Source of the DNA: Diphasiastrum complanatum | Taxonomy: Eukaryota; Streptophyta; Lycopodiopsida; Lycopodiales; Lycopodiaceae | Assembly (NCBI GenBank): GCA_029204225.1 | Contig: CM055093.1 | Coordinates: 5,116,056-5,180,055, forward strand | Length of the DNA stretch: 64,000 nt | Direction: 5' to 3' | Shown: positions 20,630 to 31,649 of the stretch, one piece after another | Position numbering within the stretch: the stretch's first letter is position 1 | Layout: every line of letters starts with the position of its first letter | The notes under the pieces: model-generated | Seen by the model: the letters and a program-made list of their open reading frames with translations, nothing else | Told to the model about the DNA's origin: nothing | The model's database searches: none | Translations under genes and position numbers: made by a program

Positions 20630-21179
20630 ACTGTCTTTTTAGATTGTTTTCAACATTCTAATCTTATTTGTCATTTTTATGCTTGTTTTTTGGTTTCTTA
20701 AGATTATTTTTTGATCTTTTATAATATTTTGATCTCTCTTGGTTTTTTTAATTTTCATGTTTTTTTCCCTACTTTTGTATTAGCAACTTTGTGGAAGGGA
20801 TGAGGAGAAAGGGGAGCACAGTTGAAGCACTTAATAATCCCATAAGCATTTGGTGCAACATTGACACTTTCCAATCTATATATACACTCTTCAACTACTG
20901 GATTCCCCAAAAATTGAGAGCATAAACTTCCATTTTGTAAAATGGTCCCCCAAAAATGGAGATCTTGGGCCTTCTTGAGATCTCATGTCCTCATGACACG
21001 TGGAATCCCAAATAGTATTTATGAAATCTGACAGTGGGAAAAAAAACATACATATAACAAAGCTACTTACTTCAGATTTTCTTGCTTCCAATTTTTTGCT
21101 AATACAATATGGTAAAAAATTTTTTGCTTTTCTTATGGTTTTTTTTAGTTAAATCTAATTTTCAGTTAAATAATATTAA

Positions 21180-21225
<46 letters not shown>

Positions 21226-21399
21226 GGGTGGCCGGAGAGGGGGGCAAATTTAAAAAAAAAACCTTTCTTTAATGGTTACACCCATTCATTACCCAGTTCT
21301 GTAGTTTTATTTTTGTTTTTATACAGTCTGCAAAAATACTAGAGAATCGCTTAATAGGTGGCTCCGACATATCGGATGACTCCGACGAAAGTTGAAGAA
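20630..21399. other. AT-rich upstream region
   Basis: T-rich DNA upstream of the transposase-like gene, then a (TA)n tract and A-rich sequence. A TATATATACACTC stretch lies near 20878. No gene seen. Confidence 0.4.
21181..21220. repeat. (TA)n microsatellite
   Basis: About 20 AT/TA repeats with one TG interruption, typical of AT-rich plant intergenic DNA. Confidence 0.95.
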
Positions 21400-23480
21400 G
21401 TTTAAATGTCGAAGGATGATAGTTACAGTTCTGCCTCACATGACACTAAATACTTGCCCTAATTGCTTTGCAAGTAAATTTCTGAAAAGTCCAAACTGAA
21501 TGGATGACAGCACATTATGGCTAACTACCAATTGTGATCTACAATCTAATTAGATGTCCTATTGGATGAGCTTAACTTGCATCAGTATAAATTTGAACGT
21601 GACTTTTGTCATTATAGCTTTGTTCAATTATTGATGTCGTAGTCATGCATTAGGAAAGAAGGCTCATTTCACTACGCTCGATAGCTGAATCTCAAACTTC
21701 GAAAGAAGTACAGAGCATCCTAGGCTCACTATATAATGACTTCTAAGTTGAATCTCAAAATAAAACTCTTCACATCAAGATGTCGAATGGTGATTCATTT
21801 CATAATCATGTTACCAATTTAAGAATCTCTTGCAATAGATTGCAACTGTCGGATCGATCATCGACGATCAATATGCAATCATGACATTGCTTTCAGGCTT
21901 GTCTTCTACATATGAGAACTGGGTGATGATCATATCGACACACTCAAATTTAACTCTCATTATAGTTATCACTATGTTGTTGCAAGAAGACAATCGAAGA
22001 ATTTAAGACACCTCTTCGACTTCATTATCTCATATTCTATATGCCAACAAAGGCTTGAAATGACAAAAGAAGAAAAGCTCTAAGCAGTGCGCATCAAATC
22101 AGAAGCCGACAAAAAGTCAAGAGCAATTATCAAATCCATAGTCGAAGAAGAAGATGTTCTGTATGTATTGCACTCGGCAAGAGGCATAAATACTTATATA
22201 GATTAGCGCAAAACCTCTGTTCTTGTCAATAAAGTATTACTTTGGCATTATAGATTAGGACACTTGAATCATACATCTACGTCGAACATGTTGACAATTC
22301 CTAGCACTTGATTTCGACTATTCAACCAGCAAAGTTGACCTCTCTATCTGTCATAGTTGCATCCTTGCAAAACAAACAAGGATTCCTTTTAGATCGAGTC
22401 ATAGGAATGCAACAAAAGATGTTCTAGATGTTGTTCATTCATATATATGTGGTCCAATGCAAACTTTGTCGTTGTTTGATGCAGAGTATTTTATTGTCTT
22501 CATTGAAAAATATTCCAAAAGAACAATCATTTATTTTATTCAGCAAAACTCGGAGGCTTTCAAAATCTTTTGACAATTCAAAGAGCGTGCATAAATGGAA
22601 ACTGGTAAAAGAATTATAGCACTAAGGTCCAACAACAAGGGAGAGTACATCTCTACCAAATACTCTTAATAATAGTATTGAACAACAATACATTGCCTCC
22701 TATTCGCCTTAGTCGAATGGACTTGCTCAGAGGAAGAACGGAACCTTAGTCGTATTGGATAAGCGTATGCTTGTTCATGCGACACTTCCAAAATCCTTCT
22801 GGGCTGAAGTTGTTTGCAGCTTATGTTCAGAACAAATGTCTGGACTAAAGGTCTCTCAAACAAAACACCCTATGAAGTTTGGACAGGTTCCGAACCATCA
22901 TTATCAAAGCTACACGTTTTTGGATGTATCGTTTATGTGCAAATATCGCAGGAACTCATGAAGAAGCTCGACTTCCAGAATATCAAATATATTTTCCTTA
23001 GCTACACTACCTCAGATAAAGCTTATAATCTATATGATCTTGTCGAGTTGAAAATATTCACTAGTTGGAATATCGTCTTCATTAAAGATTAGTTTATCGA
23101 CCTCAAAGGTAAGGGCAAAGCTCAACCGAGCTAATGAAATCTCCCAAAATATTGAACAATTATGTTCTCAAGTCGACTATTCCTATTGAAGGTCCTAGCG
23201 CATCTACAGAAGACGAAAAACTTATCAACATCAAATCTGAAGAAGATGATGTTGCAGCTCAGCAACTATAGCATGATGAAAATAATCAACTTCGCTCATT
23301 TCTCAGAAGATCGACAAGAGAATGCAGACCACCTATAAGGTATATCGACGATTCTGCAGCCTATCTTGTCCAATATATTTTTGATATAATTAATACTTTG
23401 ATTAATCCATATAAATTGGTATCATCTAACAATAAATCGTTCAAATTGACAATACTTTCAGTATAACTCGAACAACATGA
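21400..23480 (+). pseudogene. Ancient copia gag-integrase relic
   Basis: Heavily decayed and frameshifted, but ordered as copia. A gag part runs about 21770-22190 (SNGDSFHNHVTNLRISCNRL). The pre-integrase part near 22235 reads LLWHYRLGHLNHTSTSNML. The integrase core region is at 22430-22680, and a C-terminal integrase part at 22800-23090 reads KTPYEVWTGSEPSLSKLHVF and GCIVYVQISQELMKKLDF. A last part at 23270-23360 resembles the junction into RT (RRSTREC). TCGA-containing codons are very frequent. No LTRs or primer site are recognisable. This is among the oldest elements here. Confidence 0.8.
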
Positions 23481-23525
23481 TGACTAGTGTCTGAATATAT
23501 TCAAACATCTTATGCAATATTTTAA

Positions 23526-23612
23526 AACTAATTTTGGATCTCACATTCAGATGAAAATATTGAAACACAACTAATTTTAAATCTCACATTCAAATGAAAA
23601 TATTCAAACATC
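23526..23612. repeat. 43-bp tandem duplication
   Basis: Two units, AACTAATTTTGGATCTCACA... (23526) and AACTAATTTTAAATCTCACA... (23569). Each continues with TTCA(G/A)ATGAAAATATT(G/C)AAACA. Confidence 0.85.
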
Positions 23613-23779
23613 TTATAAGACATTGAACAAACATCCATAACAACTGGTTTTGAAAATGAGTTTGTCTATTATATTGTGGAAAATGGCAGTAACAACCCCT
23701 ACCGCCTGGGGCATTTACAATCTATTACAAAATATATGCATCTATGCATTGCCCTAAGTATTATCTAAACTTGAATCTA

Positions 23780-24720
23780 ATTCCACATCGTCAAGACCCA
23801 CATCCCTCAACTACGGTTCTCTGGAAGACTGGCTTTCAGAACCCAGCTGCAAAGATCTTACAACATCGAGATAAGACTTAGTCACCCCGATGTTTTCCGG
23901 AGTGTCAATGCATATAAGTTTTCGACTCATGACATTTAATAACAGTGCCACACAGTAAGATAACCTGAACAAGCAGACCGACCATTCAGGAGCAGAGAAA
24001 GACTCAACAATGGAGTTGAAGCTTCCCAATGTTTTGCTCTATTTTTAGCAGCCGGGCTACAAGTCACAAATTTTTTAGACACCTTCCCTTGGTTGCCAAA
24101 ACATAGACACAAAAATTTTGAGTTTACTATGCACACAGGCGTTCAGATCACTTGGTGCATCAGCATTATATAGGACATATAGAACAGGCTACAAATTTTG
24201 CATTTGCACTCCACCTTGCTTTACAGGAGTAGCAAGCTCGTAATAGCCCTCAAATATCGAGAGTTTTATGTCGTGCATTGATTTTAAGCTTCTCTTGTCT
24301 CCCACTTTAATACTTTGTTCCAAAATTAGCACAATAACACACAATTTGTGTTCTGCCATGAGGGTGGCCAAGCAGTGTCGCACCAATGTAGTGATGTAAT
24401 TGACTCGATATTATAAAAAATGTACAGTGTGGGACTCTCCCAAGCAGATGAAGAAACAACCATGAAGTTCGATTCATCGACCCCACAACAAATCGCTTCA
24501 TTTCCTTTGGAGCTCTTCACTTTGCAAAAAAATCTCCAAGAAGTGCCAATGCTACTCCTCGCATGACTTTGTCTCTGACTTATTTTTTCTTTTATATTTT
24601 CAACAAATTGTATTAAAGAGGGCGGTATGGCAGGCTGCAGCTTAGATGATATGCTTTTGCTGCTGCTTGTAGCCGCTCTAATCTAATTATAGGCAAACTT
24701 TTTGTTGATAGATGAGGACA
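23780..24720 (-). pseudogene. Unassigned conserved-looking gene fragment
   Basis: Reverse-strand reading gives a clean stretch of about 120 codons (about 24684-24326): SSKLQPAIPPSLIQFVENIK, ARSSIGTSWRFFCKVKSSKG, EAICCGVDESNFMVVSSSAW, ESPTLYIFYNIESITSLHWC, then DTAWPPSWQNTNCVLLC and a stop. In other frames further down come KSMHDIKLSIFEGYYELATP (24290-24220) and APEWSVCLFRLSYCVALLLN with DVVRSLQLGSESQSS (23990-23820). The composition (Trp, Cys, mixed hydrophobics) is unlike the retroelement frames and looks like a host protein. Stops and frameshifts suggest a pseudogene or captured exons; intron-like gaps cannot be excluded. I do not recognise the family. Confidence 0.45.
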
Positions 24721-24895
24721 GGCGCTTTATTGTGTCTTTGTCATACTACACATCTGCTGGCAAATCATTCTCTAAAGAAATCAAGAACTTTACAATGTGC
24801 AGAGTTGTTGTTTCCTTGACAATTGTTGCCACAGCAAAGCAGTAAAAAAAGAGACATAGAGAGACTGGCACGAGGTGAGACCATTGTAGAGTAGG

Positions 24896-25800
24896 ATGGA
24901 ACAAAGACCTAGCTCCCCAAAAGTTGCTGATCAATCATGTTTCTACACTATTGAGGAGGGCGAAATTTTTAAAATTTTAAAGAAAAGGCCCTATACACTA
25001 TGCATTGCCGATATACCATATGAATTTCAGATGAGAGAATCATTAAATGATGATCCTCCTTTCAAATTTACTGAAATTCACAGTTTTATGCAAGGTTTAC
25101 TTGAAGTCACAATGTTTTCAATTTGGAGAGTTATTATTTTTCATTCTTCTTGGCAATCATCTTCACTCGATAGAGCTTTATTGACTTTCTATAATGTAGG
25201 AATAGAGAATGTTGTGTGATAAGTTTTTAACTTACGAATTTTTAATTCGTACTTTAATTCAAAGTTTTATTTTGAATTTAGTATAAGCAATTATTTCAGT
25301 TTAAAAAAATTGTAATTTTTTATTTATTTTAATTCAAATATTCCATGTTAGATACAATCCCAATGTCAAAAACTCGGGTGGAGCGCGACTTTGCAATGAA
25401 ATAGAATACATAACCATCGGTTATTATTCTTTGGACGACAAGCGCTCCATGCTTCATTATAATACCACTGGACTGACAAGTTTTGAAAACTTGTCCTAGT
25501 ATCCAGTTGTGACAAAAAAACTCAAAAAGCCTATGATGGGTTCCGTGGCCTTCCCTACCAAAAGTCACAACAATTAATCAATCATTTAATTGATATTTTT
25601 TCTCACCCAACTAATTGGGTTTTAGATTTATTTAGTGGTAGTGGCACTATCAGTGCATGTGCTATTTAAAAAGGCAGACATGTTGTTGCAGTAGTAGATT
25701 TAGAGTAGTAGATCTAGTAGTAGATTTAGATTCTAATTTAGGGCTAAAAGCATGGTTTGATGGTACAACATGGACTTTTAAGGACACTACCATATTTGGG
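24896..25800 (+). pseudogene. DNA amino-methyltransferase-like relic (beta-class motif order)
   Basis: The first frame (24896-25219, 107 codons) holds YTLCIADIPYEF with the tetrad D-I-P-Y at 25010-25021, in the place of the DPPY motif IV of N6-adenine/N4-cytosine methyltransferases. It is followed by WRVIIFHSSW. About 600 bp later, in another frame (about 25510-25666), come KAYDGFRGLPYQKSQQLINH and NWVLDLFSGSGTISACAI, a textbook AdoMet-binding motif I (DLFSGSGT, 25625-25648). A stop codon follows, then the continuation GRHVVAVVDLE. Motif IV before motif I is the beta-class order. The relic is broken by stops at 25217, 25667 and elsewhere, and motif IV carries Ile for Pro. Such enzymes use AdoMet to methylate base amino groups. 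Whether it was a host gene or transposon cargo is unknown. Confidence 0.6.
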
Positions 25801-25838
25801 TAGAAATTATTATATTATTATACACTATTTTTAACTAA

Positions 25839-26196
25839 TACCTTTGACTTGTCATAACTTTTTAACTGCACTTGAAAGTATGTCATCTAACATATCATTG
25901 AAAGCACTTGTCAAGCACATTCTAACGTACTAAACTCCACTGAAATTGGACTTACCACTAAAAAGTTATGTCATTTTTAATGTGGACTCAAAAATTAGGA
26001 TTAATAAAATCCCCATACTTTTGACTTGCCATAACCTTTTTACCGTAGCTTGGAAGTATGACATGTAACATGTCATTGGAAAGCGCCTGTCAACCACTCT
26101 CTAAACCACCAAACTCCGATGAAATTATACTTACCACTAAAAAGTTATGTCATTTTTAATGTGGACTCAAAATAATTATGAGTAATAAAATCCCCA
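25839..26196. repeat. 177-bp tandem dimer
   Basis: Two units. Unit 1 (25839-26014) starts TACCTTTGACTTGTCATAAC; unit 2 (26016-26196) starts TACTTTTGACTTGCCATAAC. Both end ...ATAAAATCCCCA and share CTTACCACTAAAAAGTTATG. The length is close to a nucleosome-sized satellite monomer. Confidence 0.92.
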
Positions 26197-26229
26197 GAAA
26201 GTGAAATGTACTACCAAAAGGTACAATAA

Positions 26230-26490
26230 TGAAAAAGTAATTCCCTTGTCCAAGGAACCATAGCCTCCTACTAGCGAGAAACCAGGTGATACAACGGAGT
26301 TTGATGATGTTCTAGTTCAAGTCTACAATGTGATAACTATCAATAAAGTTTTGGAAGAGGTGCCACTTGACTCTATAGTGGCTCCTCCATAAAAAGAGAA
26401 AGATGTAAATGACATTGAGGATTTTTTATGTAATGAATTCTCTTTATTTTCCAAAGAAATTGTGTTTATATTTCTTGAAACTTTGTCTTG
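26230..26490 (+). pseudogene. Possible C-terminal remnant downstream of the methyltransferase
   Basis: One forward frame, interrupted by two stops, reads EKPGDTTEFDDVLVQVYNVI, NKVLEEVPLDSIVAPP and KEKDVNDIEDFLCNEFSLFS. It is protein-like in composition. It may be the tail of the methyltransferase gene split from it by the tandem dimer. No motif known to me. Confidence 0.25.
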
Positions 26491-27899
26491 AAATCTTTTT
26501 GATTTATTTAATGTTCTTAAATTTGTCCGTAGTAAAAGAATTCTAATAGTCCGTTGTAATTTTAGTTTTGATCATGGTTATTAATGTTAAAATAAAATGG
26601 ATATTTTAATTTTTTAGAATATATGAAACTGTTAAATTCATATTATTATAATTTGATTTGATTAGATTAAATTTTTAATATTCGAAATTTTTGATGTGTC
26701 TATAATAATTTTTTGGAGACAATATTGATAGAGATTGAAGAAGAGGGACAGATTATTTTTAAGGTGATTTAAATTTTTTTCACAAATCATATAATCTCGA
26801 TTACTTTAAAATAATTTCATTCGCAATAACTTAATGTTTAAATATCCAATGAATTTAGAGAGATATTTTAAATATAAGTAAATATTTAAAAAGTACTAAT
26901 TGAAATTTTTGCAATAACTTTAGAAATATTTTTCTTAATGCAAGAATTGTCATTTAAAAAAATTTTAAAATCCAATTTTTTTTAGAAATTTTGTTTTAAA
27001 TAAGCAAATATAAATTTTTTAGTTATTCTAATGGTTGTATAACTAATGATTTTATTTTAAATAGCATTATTATTTCATATAAGCTAATTTGTAGTTATTA
27101 ATTGAAATCTATTAGCAATTTTTTTTTTGAATGATTAAATTTTTTTTATAAAATATGACATTTTTTGCGTATTACAATATATATTTTTTGAAGCATTTTA
27201 AATATTAATATTTTTCAAAATAATTCAAAAAAATTGGTCTCTATATCATTTTTTTTTTTGGCCATCATGTTAAACAAAGAGTCTGTTCTGATGAACTCCA
27301 TCAAAAAATATTTGATGTTTGTCCTTGAAATGTAAATGACTTGAGACCTGAAAATGGATTTTGATCACATAGATTCAAGCCACAACACAAAGCTAGAAGA
27401 GATTTGACATAATAAGATTTTATTTTGTTGTATTAGAAAACACAATTAGTCAAACAAAGTTGTCCTAAAAAAAACTCTTGTTCGTCTATGCTTTTCAATC
27501 TTATACCGATCAGATGAAAGTGAAAATTTTCGTAGATTTTTGAAATCAATCAACGCTATAGGATAAGTATTAAGCCTCATAATTTACACCATAGGAATTA
27601 TGAAAATAATAAAAAGATGAGATGCAAATAATTGATTCTCTGTTTTTGCATGTAGTAGAATTAATCTGTTCCTATGTCAGTTAAGTAGCATGAGAGTATA
27701 ATAAGATAAAGCTTTTTATATAATGCACTTTTCAAGTGATTCATATCTAATTTACATATTATCATTAATTTTGAATTTCAAATATACTTACGATTTTGAT
27801 AAGCTTGTATTTTATCATAACAAATTTGTTATTAGTTTGTTTTAATGTTTGAAGTTGCACAAAGAGGTAAGACTCGGTAAGTTAAGCTATTGCGAAGAT
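26491..27899. other. Very AT-rich non-coding region
   Basis: Long A/T runs with no credible frame. Nothing recognisable beyond its base composition. Confidence 0.5.
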
Positions 27900-30060
27900 T
27901 CATTTGTTTTGTGCATGAAAGTCTTCTATCAATTTTTGAGACAAATTACGCTGCAGCTTGCCATTGAGTGATCCAAAAGCTGTGATATCAATCATATGTG
28001 TTTCTATTTTTGTCGATGTGCTCTGTACGAAAGCGTCGTCCATGCGTCCACAATGCATTGTATTTTTTGTACTGAATGAGAAAGAACAAAATGTGTTATA
28101 AGGGATATAACAAAAATGTAAAAAATTACACATACAAAGTAAATAGCTTAACATGTGAATGATGTACATAGCTCACATGAAAACTGCATCGCCTTGCCAA
28201 TTCCCACTCTCTCAGGGCGAGGTCAGGTGGGTATGGTTGTCTTCTATGCCCTCTCTTGAAAGTGACTCAAGCGGTTTGTATACAAGCCTTAGCCTCTTCA
28301 TATCTCAAAATCCACTTTTGCATTTCTTCACTAATAAGAATACAATACTTATTCACCTTCTTTCGAAGGACTCACTCATTCTCATGATCGCTCTTTTTTC
28401 CGGATGAACCTCCCCAACAACACGCTCATCATCCTTATTATCCCAAAGATGATGAATGGAAGGATCGCTATAAGCAAGGAACTCCATAATATAAACCATG
28501 GACTCTTGTACTAGCAATCCTTCTACCATGCTACCCTCAGGCCTTGATTTTTGTCTTACGAAGCCTTTCAATGACAAAAAACATACAACGACTATGGATA
28601 CTGCTTGTATTCATGAGAGAATGATATTAATAAGGGAACATTGTTACTACAATACCGATAGTCTATGATGGACACCTCATCTACCAAATGCACAATGAGA
28701 TGCATTTGAATGGTGAGAATGGATGTGGGAAAGTGCTTCTCGATCAAACACATTGCCTCGATGGAGCTTTATCTTGCCGCCTCAATGGATGCTAGCAGTA
28801 TTTCATTGGTTGAAATGGATCTTCATAAGAAAAGTAAACAACAATAATACACCCATTAGTTAGATCATGAGTCTTAAATCATCTCAAGAAAAAACAATGT
28901 GATTCGAATTGACAATGATCATACCTCACCAAACCATTAACTTTGTAGATTGGACTCCTTAACTCCTCCGTCAGAAATCCTCTCAACACTAAGAGAAGCA
29001 CAAACTACATGTGCAAAAACAATTTGGTCATTGAGATACATGTATGGACAATGAGATCATGAAACAAGGCATGCTATAAAATGTAATGTTCAATATTGAG
29101 GTGGAGTCAACATCACAAAACATGCCAGCTAGTACAAATTTATGCCAATCTTGAGACTTTAGTCCACTTAGCTTGTTGTCCCTTGTGAAGGCACCCATCA
29201 GGCATCACATTTTTCATGTCGGATTTCTAAATGAGGCTATTGCCTTCTTCACAGTCATCTCTCTCCTCAAGAAGATGCATGGAGCCTTTGGGAGGACAAT
29301 TGAATTCCCCATCGTTTGTGGCCATAAATCGACCATCCTTTCCACTTCTCTTAAGTCATCTCATGCGTCTTTTTTATCTTTCGCACTAGTCAAGTGCTCC
29401 CAAATTGTGCTCCCAACATTCTTGATATATGTGCATCTGGTCTAAAAGATGGTTTGTCAACAATTCCCCCCAGTATGGAAGTTCATGTTATATTGATAAC
29501 CTCCTCATGTCAGGAGGGAGTCTCTCTAGATCTTGATTGGATTTCTAGATCTGAATCCAATCACTTGCCTACAATATTATTAACAAACATGCACACACAT
29601 TTAATTGAGATTATCATTAGAAGAGATATAATGAGAGTAACTATTTGAAAATAAATGACATGAATTGGCCCAAATATGTATTGTACCTTCATGGAGTGGG
29701 GACGTTCACCAACAAGCCTATCACACATAGGGTGATCAGGTGAAAGGTATCGAGTGTGGCCCTCACAAATAATCTTTCGTAGATGTTGTGAGTGACATGC
29801 TTGCAAATAATCACCATGGCGAGACTTTCCGAGTTGCCTTTACTTCCAGTCAATACGTGCAGATGATCAAGAAGTGGTATGGAAATAAGTTCATACACAA
29901 AATGAAGTTGTACCTGGGACCTATTTCGTTGGGTGCAAAGATGAGGTTCATTACATTTTAAGCCATCGGAAGAAATGTAAGCTATGAGAAATCTCTTGAT
30001 AAAAGAAAAGCTGACAAGGAAAAGCAAGAGACTCTCATCTATGTGGGGCTATCCTAAAAA
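27900..30060 (-). pseudogene. CACTA (En/Spm) TNP2-type transposase relic
   Basis: Reading from 30060 down: HLRKIICEGHTRYLSPDHPM (29790-29730, the HTRYL motif of TNP2); KNVGSTIWEHLTSAKDKKDA (about 29430-29370); ERMVDLWPQTMGNSIVLPKA; RDNKLSGLKSQDWHKFVLAG (about 29190-29130, the GLKSxDWH hallmark); and after a gap, LKGFVRQKSRPEGSMVEGLL with VQESMVYIMEFL (28570-28470, the (V/A)R(N/Q)(K/R)xRPEGS motif before DUF4218/4216-type tails). Order and spacing fit TNP2 transposases of plant CACTA elements. Many stops and frameshifts make it inactive. No CACTA terminal inverted repeat was found at either side. Confidence 0.85.
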
Positions 30061-31643
30061 GGTATTGAAGCTTGAAGATTTGCCGAGGCATCCAAGAACC
30101 AAAGCCAAAAAAGTTCTTGGTTTTACGTAGGCAAGTGTGGATCCATGCCTTTCCAAGGACCATACGTTAAAGAGGAAGCGATGCAGTGGGACCTGCAACA
30201 CTATAGGGGAGGATAACATTAGCTTATGCCATGCCCAGAGATGTTGATGCAGAACCTCTCTACTCAAAAGGGCTTCCAGTAGAGATGAAGTTGAGAGTCG
30301 AGTCTGAGAGCACGAGAATCAATAGTGCTAGGATAAAAAGAAAAATTCTATGAGCCCCATGGTAGTTCCCAAAGATGGAGAACCATGTGGGACTAGTGAC
30401 TTAGACTCTCTCAACTTAAGTTATGATTTTCAATAAAGAGGCCTCCTGTTATCAAGTAAGAGGTGGATCTCAAATCTTTATAGATTGGGATTCACTCAGT
30501 TGTAAGAGGTGGAATCCAAAGTATTGTAGACATGCCACTACAACTAATGTCTATATACATACAATAAATCAATAATGAGAGTAGGAGATGATTCATATCA
30601 AAGAGTAAAAGAGTCAATAACCAGTGGCAGCGTGAATCAGAGTTCCTCCCTGAACTGCCTGCTATAGGGCAACCTCAGCCAGATAGGAGCTGCTAGTGAA
30701 AGCTCAGGAAAAGCCTGAGTAAAGCCCAATATATCCTTCTCTTCAAAGTTGCTAGGGTTTCAAAGTGCAAAATCTTGGATATCTCCTTGTAGGAGGACTT
30801 TTTCAGAGTTGTAAGTTGCTGAGAATGGGCACCCTGGTAGTGCGACTCAGCAGTAAGGATGTCGCGACTGGCCGTGGAGAAAGAGAGCAGCCAGATCGAT
30901 CCACAGGGAGCAGCCATAGCCTGTGAAGAGAGAGGAAAATCCATGGCAGAGAGAGAGAAGAGGAGGAGAGGTCGCGGGACCTCGCGCACCCAGTTCAGTT
31001 AGTAGGTTAGCGGCCCGAGGTACCTGGTGCTTCAAAGGCCCTTGATCAACACACAAAAGCGTGGAAAGTCGTTTGATCTTGAGTCACACAGATCGACGAT
31101 GGTTATTGCACGACAGGTGGGTCGTTGGATCTAAAGGATCCATTGGATTGATGTGAAAAAAGCCTAAAGGGGTCTGAAGTGCAAAGTGCATTACAACTTC
31201 ATTAAAAATCTTCAAACTGAAAAAATTGTTGGGTCCCAAGTTTTTGAAGGGTGAAGTTTTTTCAAACTGAAGAAACAGTTCAAAAACCCAAATTGCCCTT
31301 ATTTTCACCTCCTTTAGCCTATTTTGGCCAAACGAAAGGCTATAGCCTCCAAACAAAGGGCACCCTGACTATACCTGCAAGTACGGTACACCAAAACAGA
31401 GTAATTGTCACAGAGGAAGTGTTCGAAGCATGCCATAAGTGATTTCACCATTCCACTGGGCAGGTAGCTGGGAGTTGGTGACGAGAAGCATTTCGGAAAG
31501 CGACGCCAGTTTGGCTTTCAATTTGGCAAAAGAGCGGTGGGTGGCCTGGTAAGGCAAAAAATGCAGATCATTATTATTTATTTCTGACATCACGGTTGGT
31601 TCCAACATACACTTTATAGCCTACAGGTGAAGTTTCAAACAGT
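30061..31643. other. Non-coding region with LTR-like sequence
   Basis: No solid frame. Positions 30290-30420 (GAGAGTCGAG..., CCCATGGTAGTTCCCAAAGA, GGAGAACCATG) resemble 41325-41425, so a shared repeat, probably LTR-derived, occurs in both. A purine-rich, GC-richer stretch lies at about 30930-31010. No primer site was found before the copia gag at 31650. Confidence 0.4.
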
Positions 31644-31649
31644 TTGGAG

